A DNA stretch of 64,000 nucleotides, from contig CM064422.1 in assembly GCA_032690845.1 (NCBI GenBank), positions 9,362,001 through 9,426,000 on the forward strand, given 5' to 3'. The DNA comes from Eleusine coracana subsp. coracana. Its lineage: Eukaryota > Streptophyta > Magnoliopsida > Poales > Poaceae. Positions 13,105 to 23,940 of the stretch are shown here, in pieces. The notes under the pieces were generated by a model that searched no databases, was not told the origin of the DNA, and saw only the letters and a program-made list of their open reading frames with translations. Positions within the stretch are counted from its first letter, which is position 1, and each line of letters starts with the position of its first letter. The translations under genes and the position numbers were made by a program.

Positions 13105-13461
13105 GGGCAAGTACAACGATGTTGTCTCATAGACTGTCTCATGCATGTCACGTAATCTTAAGATGCGTTATGAGATGACTTATATAATAAATAATCTTAA
13201 TAGTTGTTTTCTATTAATTATAGGACTTCTTAATTTGTGAAAATAAAAAGAAAATTTTATGTATTAAAAGACTACTAGAGCCCATACAATGATGTGAGAG
13301 GCATCTCATACTCCTAAATTTTAGCGTATGAGGTGGTTGCTACACGAAACAACCACCTCTTTCTCTCACCACCCTCTCTCTCTTCCATATCATAAAAAAT
13401 CCTATGTGGCAATGCATGAGACGGTCTATTAGACTGACTATATGTAGCATTGTACCTGCCC
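13105..13461. mobile_element. Tourist/Harbinger-like MITE with TTA target duplication
   Basis: The left end GGGCAAGTACAACGATG and the right end (reverse complement GGGCAGGTACAATGCTA) are inverted repeats. Both ends are flanked by TTA (13102-13104 and 13462-13464), the target preference of PIF/Harbinger elements. The internal TGTCTCAT/ATGAGAC motifs continue the inverted symmetry. Length is 357 bp and there is no coding sequence. Confidence 0.75.
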
Positions 13462-13469
13462 TTAGTCTA

Positions 13470-13950
13470 GTAATTTGATCATATTGACTCAAAAAATATT
13501 CCACATAGAGTCTTGGTTGATAAATAATTTTAAGGATTGACTCACAGTAGGACTATTACAAAAGACCATACACTTCCATCACCAGTCATCCTGTGTGCAG
13601 GCAAATAACCGGATTTACCATAAGAAAAATACTTAGGATTACTACTACAACTAATAATAATATAAAAGAAATGTCCTACAACATAATTATCACCGAAACA
13701 AGTTTCTAACAATACTATTTACATAGTAACAAAAGGAAAATTATTTAAAATAATTATTTTGAGAATAGGGAAATTTTATTCTAACCAATATAAATAATAC
13801 GGAGTAGTATTAAAGATTTGAATGTGATGTAGCAATTAAATATACAAGCAAGCTGGAGAAATAAGATTGAATTGACTGTGCTATGGTAAACAGAAAGAAA
13901 ATAAGGTGATGTATGAAAAAAAAAAATCAAGCATTTGAATCTAATTGAGA
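13470..13950. repeat. Diverged repeat unit 1, similar to the CDPK 3' flank
   Basis: This unit shares aligned blocks with two others. Block one (ggtcatatt-like, then acacttccatcac) matches 14680-14800 and 15175-15290. Block two (acttaggattact, then caagcaagctggagaaa, aaataaggtgatgtatg, tcaagcatttg) matches 19385-19640, the sequence next to the CDPK stop codon. Here the two blocks are adjacent, with no 4.08 kb insertion between them. Confidence 0.65.
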
Positions 13951-14324
13951 GGGCACCCAACGTGTAACATATATGAAATGAAAGAGGTAAGATTAAATTG
14001 TATTATGTGTAAGGGCAACATGTTGTATCGATGTATAACATCAAGCGATGCTTCAGAATGAGCATGGCATGATCTTTAGTTGTTAATAGTTATCCATGGA
14101 CCTACATACATGATTATCAATTAAATTCATTCTTTAAACTATTATTGTAGATCCATGAATCGCTCCATGTCCATCCCCTTACGCACAAGCCTAAATCTCT
14201 GTGAAACTTAGGTTCACGTCTAATAAAAAGTTCTGTTTTGAGAGAAGATATTAATACACAATTTACATGAAAGTCATTCTTGAACCAAAAGTAAATTGTC
14301 TATTTTTTCTTATTAGTTTAATCT

Positions 14325-15305
14325 TTTAAGTGTAACTGGTGATGTATAGTAGTTTGATATGATATCAGAGCCAGAACTCTCTTGAGTTCAAATTCTGGTG
14401 ATCGTATTTTTCGTTACGTCACTTCTATTTTCACGTTTGTACCCGTGGGATCTGCACATGAGATAGAAGTGTTGAATCATAAGTGATTTGTCAACCCTCT
14501 CCATCATCTTAGACTTTTGGGTGTAATTAATGATGTATAGTAGCCTAACAGTCATGATCTAAGGGATAAGACAATATGATTAATTGATATAAAACTTAGT
14601 GACTTTATAGAACTTTTGATTTAGTTTACTGATTTGAGGTTTGGTTTATATCTCACAACCGGCTTGAGGAGAAATTTTGGTCATATTAGCTTAAAACAGA
14701 ACAGATTCCCTGCACACTCAGTAGATAAATGATTTTAGATTATCATAGAAACCCTGCTTAAGAAAAGGATGTTACACTTCCATCACTACTTCTCGTTGTT
14801 CTATGTAGCTCAAGAAATCTAATAGGAGTGCAACTGATGATATATAGTAGTCTGATATGATATCAGAGACAGAAGTTTTGAGTTTAAGCTCTAGTGATCG
14901 TATTTTTTATTGTGTCACTCATATTTTCACGTTTGCACCTTAAGGGAACTGCACATGAGAGAGAAGTGTTTTTTTTTTAAAATTATGAGGAAGAAGTGTT
15001 GAATCATAAGTGAGTTATCCATATTTCTCCATTATCTTAAACTTTTAGGTGTAATTGATGGTACATAGTAGGCTAGCAGTCATGATCTAAGGGAGACAAT
15101 ATGATTGATTGATATAAAATTTAGTTCGATTTAGTTTACTGATTTGAGGTTTGGTTTATATCCCGCAGGAGAAATTTTGGTCATATTAACTTAAAACAGA
15201 AGAGATTGACACTCTTAATAGATAAATAATTTGAGATTATCATAGAAAGCCTGATTGAGAAAAAAATATTACACTTCCATCACCACTTCTCGTCGTTCCT
15301 TGTAA
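14325..15305. repeat. Two direct repeat units (2 and 3), LTR/primer-site-like
   Basis: About 480 bp (14325-14815) recurs at 14820-15305 in the same direction. Each copy has gatgtatagtag-type text, gatatcagag(c/a)c, a ttttcacgtttg...gcacatgagaga...gaagtgttgaatcataa segment, catgatctaaggga and acacttccatcac. GATATCAGAGCC resembles a degraded initiator-Met primer-binding site (TGGTATCAGAGC), so these are probably remnants of an LTR element. No coding region survives. Confidence 0.6.
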
Positions 15306-15734
15306 GGCCTAGTTTGGCACCACAGGACTGGCAGCCCAGGGTAGGCACTCCACGCGGGGGAATTACCTGCACATGCGCAGCCCGGGGTGGGCGCTCCCCT
15401 CGGGGGTTCGGTTCCCCCCATGCGTTTGGGATCAAGGGGAAATTCCAGAAAAGAGAGAGGAAAATGCTGGAAAATCATAAAAAATGAAAAAACTGCTCAA
15501 AAAATTTAGGAAAAATCAAAGTCCACTCATGATTTTAGAAATATAACCAACGTAATTCAAAAAAATATATGGAACACGTATAATTTTAACAGGATTATTA
15601 AACCATTAAAATATAATAAAAAGAATCAAGTTTCATCTCTACATATATCATGAAGGAGATCTATGAATACATACATTATTTCAATAGGCAAGTGAACAAA
15701 GCTTTTATTTTGAATACTGTCATACTACCACCTG

Positions 15735-17290
15735 AAGGATCGAAGGACCACGGCTAGAGGGGGGGGGGGGGTGAATAGCCGAATTAAAAATTAAAAGCTA
15801 ACTATCCGACTAATTGCGGAATTTAAAGACAATTGGATAAAAGCAAGCACAAGACAACTAAACCTAGGTTTGAACTAAAGTAGGTTGACAATCCTAGGTG
15901 ACATACATCATGCAACTTCTAGTATGTAAACAACAAAAGAACAACACGACAAGAGACAAAGGATATTTTCCCGTGGTATCGGTGATTTGCCGATCACCCC
16001 TAATCCACGTTGAGGTGGATCCAAGCGTTTGATGTGCTACTCTCCTCAAGTATCCACTTCTCCACCACCAAGAAGTGCTCACAAAGAACAACTTGAGATA
16101 TAACACAATCAATACCTTGAACCTCTCCAAACCTTGATTCCACTAGGGTTGCTCTTCACCACTCCGGCGAGGCGAGCATCGCACCTCTCACAAGAGTCCG
16201 GGCCTCCTTCACACACTTCTTGAAGGGCTCACGGATTTGACTCCTCCAAGCCGTCTAGGAGGCGACAACCTCCAAGAGTAACAAGTCGATGACGCTTGCT
16301 TGAGGATCCCAAGTGCCACAATGCTCAACTCACTCAAGTTTAGGGCACTCACACTCACACACTTGCAATCTTTCCACTATGGCTTTGTGTGAGAGAGGAA
16401 TAAGCTCCAAAGGGTGTACAATACTTTTCAAATGGCCAAGAGAGCTACTATGCACGGGATGGAGGAGGTATAAATAGCCCATTCTTTGAAAACTAGCCGT
16501 TACAGCTTTCTGTGCGCTGGACGGTCTGACCGTGACTCCACACGGTCAGACCGTCGTACAACCCAACGGCTAGTTTGACTTTCAAACTTGCTCTGACACG
16601 AGCCTGACGGTCAGACCGTCATTACCCACGGTCAGACCGTCGGGACACTTTCAACTTTCACCCGAGAACAAATTCTCTGTTGACACCAGACAAGTGACGG
16701 CGGTCAGACCGTGGCTTGGAACGGTCAGACCGTCGGGCCATCTCCCGAGCCACCAGAGAACTCAATCCTCTGGCCGTCTCTGGGGAGCATCCACGGTCAG
16801 ACCGTGGATCCCGTCGGTCAGACCGTCGGGCCACCACCCGAGCCACCCGAGAACCAACTTATATGGCCGTCTCTGGGAGGCACCTACGGTCAGACCGTGG
16901 ATCCCCACGGTCAGACCGCCAGGAGCGTTCTGCCAGCCCTCCTTTCTATATCCCTTAGCTGTCTCTCAACGAACCACTCACAACGATAGGCTTTGAGCAT
17001 TTGTGGCAACCATGGATACTCAAGGTCATCTCATCGACCCCTCTTGATAGTACGGCATTTAACCTATAATCCGGTCACTCAACTCTAATCTCCTTGTGAC
17101 CGGCAAAACAGAAAAACCCTATCAAGATACCTTTGTCTTGAGCCATCCATATGTATACCACTTCGTCCATCATTTCATTCCTTATTATGACTACAACCAC
17201 AATTATCTCAACAACGTAGTTAGTCAAAAATAAGAGTCGTCATTAATTACCAAAACACTAAAGCGGGCCTAGATGCTTCACCACCTCAAC
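15735..17290. repeat. Grass repeat with G-run and paired-palindrome tandem array (nested)
   Basis: It begins near a G12 tract followed by tgaatagcc, a phrase I associate with a common grass repeat family, and continues through short non-coding text to about 17290. It contains the 93-bp tandem array described separately. It has no protein-coding frame with recognisable domains. The boundaries are approximate. Confidence 0.4.
16521..16918. repeat. 93-bp tandem array carrying ten copies of the palindrome CGGTCAGACCG
   Basis: ACGGTCAGACCGT or a near copy starts at 16521, 16542, 16607, 16628, 16700, 16721, 16793, 16814, 16886 and 16907. Spacing alternates 21 and about 72 bp, so palindromes come in pairs repeated every 93 bp (86 in the first unit). 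Units 3-5 also share cccgagccacc, tggccgtctctgg and related text. Confidence 0.9.
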
Positions 17291-17518
17291 ACAGTGCTGA
17301 AAAAACAGAAACCTATCAGCTAAATTGCCTTCCTTTATGAACAACACTTGCAGCTACTTTACAATATCCTACCAACATAAATACGACTGACAATGAGACA
17401 ACATTCAAAATATCTGGACAGGTGAATGACAACCTCGCTAGTAACATGCAACTGCTTGGTGAGGTAAAGATCCAACACTTGTTCCTGTAATAAATCAATT
17501 GTTGATCACTTCTATACA

Positions 17519-17520
<2 letters not shown>

Positions 17521-17552
<32 letters not shown>
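17521..17552. repeat. (AG)16 microsatellite
   Basis: Uninterrupted AG dinucleotide run inside the 4.08-kb insertion. Confidence 0.95.
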
Positions 17553-17556
<4 letters not shown>

Positions 17557-18659
17557 AATGCGAATGGGAGCTAAATGGATAAAATCAATCATGCACCATT
17601 GTAACACCAGAAAATGAGATAGGATTCCAGTTAATCAGAGCAGACAGGAGCTTAGATGAATGAACATATCATATTCTTTAGTTAGTTTAAAATATGAAAG
17701 GAGACACAATGCATAAGAAATCATGGTTGTAGAATAAGGGAAGAGAATGGCTGAATGAATGTACAATCATATATCATTTAAACAGTAAATAATTTATCGC
17801 ATATAAATGAAACCTACCATGCTTCAGTAGTCCCATAAAACATACCCACCATAAGCATCTTTCATATGCACATGTTATTTCTAGTAATGCAATAATCATA
17901 GAGAAAATAGATTAATATTCACATGCAAAGATTAAATTCTTTACATATAAATATAGTGTAGAATCACATTGTTTTCATTTTAGACCTTGCTGGAAAATTA
18001 GTATAGAGAACAAATCCAAGACAGTCAAGAAACCACACATTCTGAATACGATGCTTGCAACAACATGATTAAGATAGCTCGCCACTTTTAATATTTCTGA
18101 ATTCTTTTGGGAGAAATAGGTACCACTCATCCCTAACCAACAATATCTAGTTTGTTCTATTAGTTCAAATATGAGATCCAGTTTCCATTTCATTTTTTTC
18201 TCTTTTTGAGATCACTCTAGGTTCAATGCTACTTCTAACCAGTAAGGAATTCCAGCTATAAATGATGAGGACATAAGCAATCAGCATCATGTCTTACTGA
18301 ACTAATAGTACATAAAATTCATGTGAACATATACACCATAGCCTTAAAAAAATCTGTGCACCAATACTCAAAAGTTGATTGCTTCTACATTGAACAAATT
18401 TGAGGAAGGAGACAACAACGAACATGTTTAAGAAAGCTAAAAATCACACATCATTTTAATACTTTGTCATTCAGTGTGCAATTCACATAAAACACAAAAA
18501 ATAAACCATGGTCTGCACACAAAGCCTTGAAACTGGTATCAAAATCTGAACATGGGGACAAATTTTTGTTTGGAGGTGATGAGCAGTTTCCTATGGTTTC
18601 GTATGACCGATAGCCTAAGATATTAAAAACCAAGACAGGGATTAACCAACAAGACAGGG

Positions 18660-19250
18660 ACAAACCTCTGCACGTTTTTGGCTTCTCCTCCTCAGCGGAC
18701 CACAAATCTTGCACCTCAATTCTTCTTCCTCGTCTCAGATCTACAGAGAAAGATGGCAAACTGTCATTCCTCTATGTGTGTGTGAGAGAGAGAGAAAGAG
18801 AGAAAGAAGGGAGCTCACCCAACACAAGCATCCGAGGGAAAGGGGCACCAGATTCGCACCGCGTGTCGAGCAGAGGATAGGATACAGTAACAGTTGAATC
18901 GAGGTAGATGTGGCCAGCTTCACGTTGCGTGTCATGGGCGGGAGGCAGCTGAATCATGACTGGGGAGGTCGAGGTCGTGGCGGTGGAGGCAAATGCTCCT
19001 CGCTCGAGAGGCAACGACAACATGAGGTCGCAAATCGGAGAGAGGAGAGGCACGTGCGGGCCGAGCGACAGAGAGGAGAGGTGAGGAAGAGGAGAAGCGA
19101 GGTCGACGTCGTGAGGCACTGAAGGAGAGGAGCGGCGGCGGCATCGCGATATGCTCGGGGAGAGAGGAGAGTCGCGGTCGCGGTGAGGCGAGGGTTTTCT
19201 TCCCTGCCGCACGAGGCGATGATTTCTCTCCACGGGAAAAAGGCCGAACC
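18660..19250 (-). pseudogene. Possible captured 5' gene fragment inside the Harbinger-type element
   Basis: Read on the minus strand from about 19250, the sequence has an AAACCCTCGCC leader-like start, a GC-rich Arg/Ser/Pro-rich open frame (for example 19144-18932, starting MPPPLL), a CT-rich tract at about 18780-18805 and a GGTGAG donor-like site near 18815. This resembles the 5' UTR and first exon of a plant gene more than a transposase. No protein family was recognised and no downstream exons were found. Confidence 0.3.
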
Positions 19251-19667
19251 CGGGTAAGACATTCCCGTATTGATGGGCTCCCAAATGCTGCGATGGGCTT
19301 CCCCGGGCGAACTTCCCCGCGGGCAGCCTTCCCCGGGATTGGACCCGATTCCCCACGGGGAATTGAGTTCCCAAACGAGTCCTAAGAAATCTACTTAGGA
19401 ATACTTTCTTAGTTCTGTCATAAACAAGTATCCAGACTAATGTACATAACAAAAAGAGACAATAATCTGAAAGACTAAATTAATTTAAACCCCATATTTC
19501 TCTAATAATATTACAGAACATTTGGATGCTGCAACGAATTTTCAAACAAGCTAGAGAAACAGAAGGACCTATTAACTGTGGGTTGGCAAAACACGAATAA
19601 AATAAGGTGATGTATGCATAAAAAATCAAGCATTTGCATCTCTGAAGGATGAACAGAACAGGGTTGG

Positions 19668-21681
19668 TCAGTGCGCCATGGCGAGCGAGCCGTCCTTGAT
19701 GAGGCTGTTGCTCAGAGTCTTGAACCGTTCCCTTGAGTACTGTCGTGACGCCTTCCTCCAGTCCGTGCCGGCTTTCATCATGGCAACGAACTCGTCGAAA
19801 CTTATCCGACCGTCCTGCAATCAGTGGCGTGTCATGTGTCTAATAACCTAATTAAAGAGAGAAAATAGGCAGTAATAATTAGTAGAAGTGATGATGTCGT
19901 GTGTGTTACCTTGTCCGTGTCTACTTCTCGGAGGACGTTGTTGAGCGCGGCTTCGTCGGTTTGGCCGGAGTCGTCGGCGAGCGCGTCGGCCAGCTCGTCG
20001 CGCTCGATGTAGCCGCTGCTGTCCTTGTCGAAGAAGAGGAACGCCGTGCGGAGGTGGTCGTCGTTGGAGAGGCGCTGCAGGTGGATGGTGATGGCCACGA
20101 ACTCGCCGTAGTCCAGGTACCCGTTGCCATTCACGTCGGCCTGTGAATATAATAAGAGGATTTTGATTGAAGCCAAGCAATTAAAGTCTAAAGAGGATTT
20201 TGATTGAAACCAAGCAATAATTAAAGACTTACGGCCTCCATGAGCAGCTCCATCTCCGGGTCGGCGAGCTTGGATCCGACCTTGTTGAGCCCCGCCTTGA
20301 GCTCCTGCAGCGTGACCTTGCCGTCATTGTCCGTGTCCATGAGCGCGAACATGTCCCGGATCACCTCCACCTCCTCCACGGACAGGTGCTCCGCGATGAC
20401 CCGCATGGCCTTCTTCTTCAACTTGTTCATGGCCGAGAACTGCTGCAGCCGCGCGCGCACCACGTCGCCCAGCGGCACGTTCGGCGCCTTCCGCGCGTTC
20501 TGAAGCCACGGGTGCTCTGCAATTTCCAATTTCCATGAGGAACAAAATCTCGTTCCAATTTCCATCCATCCATGCTTAAATAAAGAAAATTGATGAGACA
20601 ACAAGATAGTACCGAGGACTTGCTGCGCGGTTGGCCGCTTCTTGGGGTCCATCTGCAGCATCTGCCTGACGAGGTCCTTGGCCCCGTGGGAGATCCGGGG
20701 CCAGGGCTCGCGGTCCAGGTCCAGGCTCCCTCGCAGTATAGCCCTCGCCACGCCCTGCTCCGTCTCGGCCCAGAACGGCGGCACCCCGCACAGCAGGATA
20801 TACAGTATCACCCCGGCGCTCCACACGTCCACCTCGGGCCCGTAACTCCGTCGCAACACCTCGGGCGCCATGTAATACGGGCTGCCCACGATCTCCGTGA
20901 ACCTCTCCCCGGGCCGGAAGAACACCGACAGCCCAAAGTCGATGGCCTTGAGCCGCGCGTCATCACCCCGCCCCTCGTACAGAAAGTTCTCGGGCTTGAG
21001 GTCCCGGTGCATCACCCCGTGCGCGTGGCAGGCCCGGACCACCTCGGCCACCGTCCGGGCCGCCGCCGCCGCGGCCCGCTCCGTGTACCGCCCGCGGGCC
21101 ACGATGCGGTCGAACAGCTCCCCGCCGTCGCAGAGCTCCATGACCAGGTGCACGGCGTCGGCGTCCTCGTACGCCGCGCGGAGACGCACCAGGGACGGGT
21201 GGTCGGGGAGCGACGCCATGATGGCCACCTCGCGCCGCACGTCGCCCACGTCCACGGCCGTGCGGAGGCGGCGCTTGGGGATGGACTTGCACGCCAGCCG
21301 CTCACGCGTGGCCCGGTCCGTCGCCAGACGCGTCACGCCGAACTCGCCGCGGCCCAGCTCGCGGCCCAGCGTGTACTTGTCCGTCACGCGGAGACGCGGG
21401 TGGTGCGGGACCACGCCGTCCAGCACGCGCGACGACGACGGCGATGCCCAGTCGTACGGGTTGGGCTTTATGGGCTTGGCGCGCGTACGGGGCTCGGGTT
21501 GCTGTTGCTGCTGCTTCTGCTTCGGCCTGGGGGTGGGAGTGGGGCTCTTTTCATGGCTGCTGCTTGGAGGCGTCGCCGGCCTCTTGCCTTGCTGTTGCGG
21601 CGGCGCTACGGATTTTTTGGGATCAGATGGAGGCTCGTCAGGGGACGTGGACGTCGTGCCGCAGAAGCACACGTTGCCCAT
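19668..21681 (-). CDS. Calcium-dependent protein kinase (CDPK/CPK, group III-like)
   Basis: A Ser/Thr kinase directly activated by calcium, used in stress and developmental signalling. Exons on the minus strand: 21681-20613, 20516-20233, 20140-19910, 19814-19668, giving 576 residues in one continuous frame. The N-terminus MGNVCFCG carries a myristoylation Gly2 and Cys5/Cys7 palmitoylation candidates, so membrane attachment is likely. A Pro/Gln-rich variable region follows, then the kinase domain (GRGEFG, ACKS lysine, HRDLKPEN, DFG, APE). The autoinhibitory junction is FSAMNKLKKKAMRVIAEHLS. Four EF-hands follow (DTDNDGKVTLQE, DVNGNGYLDYGE, DKDSSGYIERDE, DTDKDGRISFDE), the last split by intron 3. 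The conserved tail DWRKASRQYSRERF is present. Similarity to Arabidopsis CPK7/8/13/32-type kinases suggests group III. The exact orthologue is not assigned. Confidence 0.95.
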
Positions 21682-22860
21682 GGCGCCTCCTGGAAGCTTC
21701 CAGACTCTTCTGGACCTTCTGCCTCTTTCTTTGTATCTTACTCAACAGCGTCGCTGTAGCAGAGTGCACTCCCTTTGATCGATGATCAAGGAAGCGCAAG
21801 GTTGTTCTCTCTCCAGCTACTTTTCTCGGGCCTCCTCATGCATGATGGACAGGCCTCTCCTTCCTCTCACCACTACAGAAATATGTATGTGCATTGCGTA
21901 GCTTTGGTCCAGTGTCTCCACAGGAAAAGAACATGCAGGGAAAAAAAAGGAGAGATGATTTCGCTGCGGTTGGAGTGTCGCGACTGTCGAACAGCAATGC
22001 GGCTCTTGACACAACGGATACGGATGAGGTAGTTAATGAGCGAGAAATGGTCGGGACTCGATCGGGAGAAGAAATGGTCGCGGGAGGGAGGCGGTCCAGC
22101 TATCCAAAGTACGCAACGAAGAAAGGGACGAGGAAATGCAAGCAGGACAGGAGCATAGTTTGCAGTTTTTCAAACCCCTAAAAGGCGAAAGCTGTTACGT
22201 TTATACCCCGATAAAAATATCAAGGCGATCGAAAGGGAAAGGGCCCCCGGGGGCTTTGCTTCGCGCTCACGACGTCCTTCGGAGGTGACGGACGGGTCGG
22301 AAGAGGCGTGGAGAGCCAGGGGAGAAAGAAGAAGGGGACCGGTCGGCGGCGCCTTTCAATTCAAGCGGGAAAGGAACAGTGGAAAAAGCTTTCCAAGGCT
22401 GCAACGTGTTCCCTTCGCTGTCCGGCTACCTCTCTCTCTCTCTCTCTCTCTCCGTGCCCCAACACCATTACTGTTGCCTCGCCTTGATCCAATGAGTTGG
22501 TCGTCTCTGGTGCCGCCGTGCCTGTGCTTGGCTGCCTCTCGCTGTTCCCGCTCGTGCGTGTCGTGTCCAGCTCCAGCGGCTGTGGATATTACCCATCCGT
22601 CGTCGCTCGTAGCGACAACAGCTACCGTGTGGATTCCAACAGGGGCAAAAGGCTGGAAAACGACCCGGCGTTAAGGCCGCTGCCTGCCTGCCGCCAAATA
22701 AAAAGGTGATGACGGATTTGATTACGAAATTGTGAAACGATGAACAAGGCCCCCCCTACCCACCAGCTGCATTTGCCGTCCAAATACGGCGTCATCTCTC
22801 TGGCATACACACGGCCCTCGCCCTTGTCTTCAATCAACGTGCTCACGTTACGGTCCTCTC
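21682..22860 (-). other. CDPK upstream region
   Basis: Contains the probable 5' leader just right of 21681 and a pyrimidine (TC)n run at about 22432-22452. I see no convincing TATA box or other gene. Short open frames on the plus strand have no recognisable similarity. Confidence 0.4.
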
Positions 22861-23387
22861 CAGTGATGAAAATGGGAAGGATAATATCCGACTATCTGAC
22901 GATCTGATTACTAAAAATATAAATATGATTAAATATGAGATTTATTAATAATCATTTGACACTATCCGTGTCTGAATCCGAATCCGAGAAAAACTAGTGG
23001 GATAGGATATGGGATGAGTAGTATCTGTCTCAAATCCGGGATTTATGTAATTTGATTTAATTTAAATAATTTATATATTAAAAATATACAAGAAATATTA
23101 AAATTTAATATATTATAGGTAAATAAATTATCTTATTTTCATATATTAGCTATTGTTATCTTCATTCTCACTCTAACTATATGTCTGTTATATAATTTTT
23201 CATCAATACAAATCTTATAATATTGTCCGTGTCTCAATCCGACTCCGAAATAAGAATCCAGAACGAGATATGGGATCAAAAAATAATTATTCGACACTAT
23301 CCGTTCCGACTATGAATTCAAAAAAAAATATAAGATAAAATATGGAATAAGTTATATCCATCTGTATCCGGTCCGATTTCACCCCTA
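22861..23387. mobile_element. hAT-type MITE with 8-bp target duplication
   Basis: The left end CAGTGATGAAAATGGGAAGG and the right end (reverse complement TAGGGGTGAAATCGGACCGG) are imperfect inverted repeats. The 8-mer GTCCTCTC flanks both sides (22853-22860 and 23388-23395). The 527-bp interior is AT-rich, with repeated cactatccgt and gaatccgaatccga text and no open frame. An 8-bp duplication with such ends fits the hAT superfamily. Confidence 0.8.
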
Positions 23388-23635
23388 GTCCTCTCTATTT
23401 CCAACTTCGTCTCGGTACCAGTCACGACGAAAAGACACAACACATACTATGTACGAACAACGACAAGCGTTTAGGATTTCGCCTTTGTTAACCGATTTTT
23501 TTTTTCGATTTCATTATTAAAAGGAGATCGCTAAACCGGTCGGACCACGACGACATGGGTGCCTGGACTAATAATGTCAACCCGCGAAAGCATGGAAGAA
23601 AGGAGCTTCGGCCTTTCCGCTTTGGGGGCTTATTA

Positions 23636-23937
23636 GAGCAGGGCTTATAAAATCGCCCGCTGCTGGCGATTGAAGAAGGCCATGTCACACATCGCTATCA
23701 TTTGCGCTGGTTAGTATAGCAGAGGGTGAGTAAAGTTGGCGATTAAGGTGGCCACTTTTTTGCATGCTTGCAGGTGTATAGGTTGAGGAGTTATTTTTAT
23801 CTTGGAGTTGCTGCTTGGACTAGCGACCAAATAGTCGCCCGCGTATTCTCTCTCTGTACATTCTCCCTCCTCCACATAGGAATAATCTGACATGGAGGGT
23901 TAAATCGCTAGCTGAGTCACCCTCATAATACTTGCTC
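23636..23937. mobile_element. Short TTA-flanked MITE (Tourist-like)
   Basis: The left end GAGCAGGGCTTATAA and the right end (reverse complement GAGCAAGTATTATGA) form a short inverted repeat between TTA trinucleotides at 23633-23635 and 23938-23940. It is 302 bp with no coding frame. The inverted repeat is weak, so the limits are tentative. Confidence 0.5.
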
Positions 23938-23940
23938 TTA

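Larger units (their letters stand above)
15306..19382. mobile_element. 4.08-kb Harbinger-type insertion with TAA target duplication
   Basis: The left end GGCCTAGTTTGGCA and the right end (reverse complement GGACTCGTTTGGGA) share 11 of 14 positions. They are flanked by TAA at 15303-15305 and 19383-19385. A terminal GG(g)CCTGTTTGG-like sequence with TAA/TTA duplication is characteristic of PIF/Harbinger-Tourist elements. Sub-terminal regions are GC-rich and full of CCCCGGG/GGGGAA runs. Related empty sites in repeat units 1 and 2 lack the insert. No transposase frame is visible, so it appears non-autonomous, and it probably carries other nested sequences. Confidence 0.7.

Noticed and set aside
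16521..16918. CRISPR-like regularly spaced palindromic repeats
   Set aside because: Repeats are only 13 bp, the intervening sequence is itself repeated, and the context is a plant nuclear genome with introns. It is a tandem repeat, not a CRISPR array.
20590..21778. Long plus-strand open frames (389 and 293 codons) opposite the CDPK
   Set aside because: They are antisense shadows of a very GC-rich kinase exon and have no domain content, whereas the minus strand encodes all kinase motifs.
21866..21880. CACTA transposon end (cactacagaaa)
   Set aside because: Only a single short motif, no inverted partner or 3-bp duplication found nearby.
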